This document shows, piece by piece, positions 13,395-15,128 of a stretch of 15,128 nucleotides of DNA (the first letter of the stretch is position 1; each line of letters opens with the position of its first letter). The notes beneath the pieces were generated by a model. The model was not told where the DNA came from. It made no database searches and was given only the letters and a program-made list of their open reading frames with translations. Position numbers and translations under genes: made by a program. The stretch comes from Microcaldota archaeon (GTDB lineage Archaea; Micrarchaeota; Micrarchaeia; Micrarchaeales; Micrarchaeaceae): assembly GCA_021812105.1 (NCBI GenBank), contig JAKAOQ010000013.1:1-15128 (forward strand), given 5' to 3'.

Positions 13395-14630
13395 TCATCG
13401 CCTGCGTCTCGAGGCGTTCTTCCTGCAGAAAGCGTTGAGTTTTCCTATCGCGTCTTCCAGTATGTTCTGCGGAGGCAGCGACACGATTCTCACGTGCGAT
13501 TGCGCTCCGAAGCCAGAGCCCCTGGTAAGCTGCACCCCCTCTTCCATAAGCAGCCTGTCTACAAGCTCCTTGTCTGTTTTGAACCTTAAGCTTTTCATGT
13601 CAACTTTGGGAAACAGGTAGAAAGCCCCGTTCGGCCTCACGACTTCAAGGTACGGGTTTTCTTTCAGAAGCGCTGTAGCGTAGTTCACCCTACTCTCTAT
13701 CTCCCTTACCATCGCAGAGATGGCGTTCGCGTGCCCCTCGGTGTTGACCATACCTTCAGTGAAGGCGTACTGCGCCGGCAAATTTGCCGAGAGCCTGACT
13801 CTCGCAAAGTCGGCGAACTTGCTTTTGAGCAAAATCGACTTCTCATCTTCTCCGGGAACGAGTGCATATCCCAGCCTGAAGCCGGTCGCGTCATAGTCTT
13901 TTGACGCACCGTTGAGTATCATATGTGGGACGCCCTTCGCGATCTCGCCTACGCTTGTAAACTTTGCACCGTTGTATACTATTTCGTCGTATATCTCGTC
14001 GCTCACGAGGAAAATTCCATACTCATTAGCCAATGAAACGAGCTCCTCGAGTACTTCCCTCTTCAGCACTGTGCCGGTTGGGTTGTTCGGGTTCGTTATA
14101 AGTATATATTTTACCCTATCAAGCTTTTTTTCCGTTCTGAGTGTCTTTAGCGTGCCGGCGAGCCCGTCGATATGAACGTTCCACGCGTCTCCCTCGTCGT
14201 ACCTCTCCAGTATCTCCTTCCCGCCGTAGAGGTTGAGCAGCGGCAGGTACAACGGGTAGTATGGTTTGAAGAGTATCGCGGAGTCTCCCTCGTTGATGAG
14301 TGAGCTGTTCAGGAACATCAGAGCCTCGGACACGCCCTGCGTGACTATTATGTCTTCGTCCTTCAGGCTCATCCTGTACATACGCTTGTATCTTGTCCTT
14401 ATCGCGTCCTTGAGATTGCCCACTCCGGTGGCGTTTGTATAGGTGGTCTTGCCTTCCTTCAGCGCTTCGATGTAAGCGTTCAGTATGTACGGAGGAGTTG
14501 GGAAGTAAACCGGAGGATCGCCCCTATTCAGCTTTATTATCTTCTTGCCAGACGCGGCGAGCTTCTCTGCAAGAGCGTCTTCTTCCTCTATAGGATTAAG
14601 CGCGTATTTGCTTCTATCGGAAAGGAACAT
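13395..14630 (-). CDS. Class I/II aminotransferase, alanine-aminotransferase-like
   Basis: A fold-type I PLP enzyme of 411 residues that moves an amino group between an amino acid and a 2-oxo acid. NPNNPTG (180-186) binds PLP and substrate, and SDEIYDEI (210-217) holds the Asp that pairs with the pyridine nitrogen. ASKDYDATGFRLGY (242-255) contains the Schiff-base Lys244. SHVRIVSLPP near the C-terminus holds the carboxylate-binding Arg. The segment FARVRLSANLPAQYA matches alanine aminotransferases of the Pyrococcus type (RLCPNTPAQ) better than aspartate enzymes. Transamination of alanine and 2-oxoglutarate is therefore likely but not certain. The ATG at 14630 has a TATA-like stretch 11-23 bases upstream, so the mRNA is short-leadered or leaderless. 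Dph6 lies 40 nt upstream on the same strand. Confidence 0.9.
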   Translation of the reverse strand: MFLSDRSKYALNPIEEEDALAEKLAASGKKIIKLNRGDPPVYFPTPPYILNAYIEALKEGKTTYTNATGVGNLKDAIRTRYKRMYRMSLKDEDIIVTQGVSEALMFLNSSLINEGDSAILFKPYYPLYLPLLNLYGGKEILERYDEGDAWNVHIDGLAGTLKTLRTEKKLDRVKYILITNPNNPTGTVLKREVLEELVSLANEYGIFLVSDEIYDEIVYNGAKFTSVGEIAKGVPHMILNGASKDYDATGFRLGYALVPGEDEKSILLKSKFADFARVRLSANLPAQYAFTEGMVNTEGHANAISAMVREIESRVNYATALLKENPYLEVVRPNGAFYLFPKVDMKSLRFKTDKELVDRLLMEEGVQLTRGSGFGAQSHVRIVSLPPQNILEDAIGKLNAFCRKNASRRRR

Positions 14631-14640
14631 TTTACCGCCA

Positions 14641-14653
14641 TATAATTATTAAA
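14641..14653 (-). promoter_or_regulatory. TATA-like region of the aminotransferase gene
   Basis: On the minus strand TTTAATAATTATA precedes the ATG at 14630 by 10 bases. With the usual archaeal spacing, transcription would start at or just past the annotated ATG, so the exact start is uncertain by a few bases. Confidence 0.35.
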
Positions 14654-14670
14654 GATGAAAAATACTTAAT

Positions 14671-15128
14671 TCAATCGTTGTGCTTGTCCTTCAGGGCCGC
14701 ATCGTCTATAACGTACTGCCCCGTGCGCCCGTCCCAGGCTGTATGTGACCTAACTATCTCGATGCGTTTTGAAAAGAGCGGACCATCGAGGACGAAGCTC
14801 TCCGCCTCGCCTCCTTCAAACGCCACGTTTATCCTGTATCTTCTGTTGATCTCCTTTAGCCTCTGTATCATCGCATCGTCTATCCTCCTGCCGAGGAAGC
14901 TGTAATCGAGACCTTCTGCGGATACCTGTGTGACTATGGCGTTGTAATCCTCGGATATCTCCCTTAGCTCTTCCTCCGGGTCCATGTGCCACAGCGGCGC
15001 CATATGCTCTATCCCAAGATCCTTGCACATGCTTTCTATCCTACTCCTCTGGTAATCGCTCGCGAGCGCTCCGGTGATGAGCACCTTGACTTCGTTCTTC
15101 AGCAATGCATTCTTCAAATCCACGAGCT
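14671..15128 (-). CDS. dph6: Dph6-like diphthine-ammonia ligase (partial, 5' end outside the window)
   Basis: The visible 152 codons are the C-terminal two thirds of an ATP-binding PP-loop protein of the Dph6 / ATP_bind_4 family. These enzymes amidate diphthine on archaeal and eukaryotic EF2 to give diphthamide. Seen here are GALASDYQRSRIESMC (18-33), the APLWHMDPEEELREI block, GLDYSFLGRRID (70-81) and FEGGEAESFVLDGPLF (101-116). The last contains the EGGEAE motif of the family. The N-terminal SGGKDS loop that binds ATP lies beyond 15128; the reading frame is open to the edge and the first GTG (15123) falls inside the conserved fold, so it is not the start. It lies upstream of the aminotransferase on the same strand. 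Confidence 0.9.
   Translation of the reverse strand, partial: LVDLKNALLKNEVKVLITGALASDYQRSRIESMCKDLGIEHMAPLWHMDPEEELREISEDYNAIVTQVSAEGLDYSFLGRRIDDAMIQRLKEINRRYRINVAFEGGEAESFVLDGPLFSKRIEIVRSHTAWDGRTGQYVIDDAALKDKHND

Noticed and set aside
1..15128. CRISPR arrays, insertion sequences, prophage or toxin-antitoxin genes
   Set aside because: No regularly spaced repeats, transposase motifs, terminal repeats or phage genes were seen on either strand.

Overview
The window comes from an archaeal chromosome. The evidence is the archaeal PheS/PheT pair, a Nop5 C/D-box RNP protein, Pelota, a Dph6-type diphthamide ligase, an archaeal-type TyrRS, and TATA-like boxes at the distance from start codons expected in archaea. 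Short proteins, compact spacing, a reduced Nop5 and an odd tRNA intron suggest a small-genome DPANN lineage, perhaps Micrarchaeota/ARMAN-like. That placement is an inference; no rRNA is present to test it.

Layout. (1) Positions 65-1383: a small two-helix membrane protein (-), a tandem pair of four-helix SMR/EamA-like transporters (+), and a DUF4870/Tic20-like membrane protein (-) convergent with them. (2) Positions 1465-3294: an MTA/SAH-deaminase-type amidohydrolase and a Nudix hydrolase, each on + with its own TATA-like box. (3) Positions 3329-7342 on -: a pheS-pheT-nop5 translation/RNP operon, preceded by a secreted, sequon-rich, C-terminally anchored protein (7365-8144). (4) Positions 8231-11131 on +: Pelota, then a CYTH / P-loop kinase / CYTH fusion protein, the most unusual gene here. 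(5) Positions 11132-11417: a non-coding stretch with an inverted repeat and an orphan TATA-like box, then a winged-helix protein (+). (6) Positions 11855-15128 on -: a partial Dph6-like gene, an alanine-aminotransferase-like gene, a tRNA-Val(UAC) interrupted by an apparent 15-nt intron in the anticodon stem, tyrS, and a one-domain O6-alkylguanine-DNA methyltransferase overlapping the end of tyrS.

How the genes relate. Most of the content serves translation: two aminoacyl-tRNA synthetases, a tRNA, ribosome rescue, rRNA modification scaffolding and EF2 modification. Nucleotide or small-molecule enzymes are scattered between. First genes of transcripts tend to have TATA-like boxes 24-29 nt before the start codon, suggesting leaderless mRNAs. 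Genes inside operons carry Shine-Dalgarno sequences (GGAGGTG, GGTGG or GTGAT). I saw no insertion sequence, CRISPR array or phage gene. The best candidates for something undescribed are the CYTH-kinase-CYTH protein, the interrupted tRNA-Val and the Nop5 lacking its fibrillarin-binding domain.
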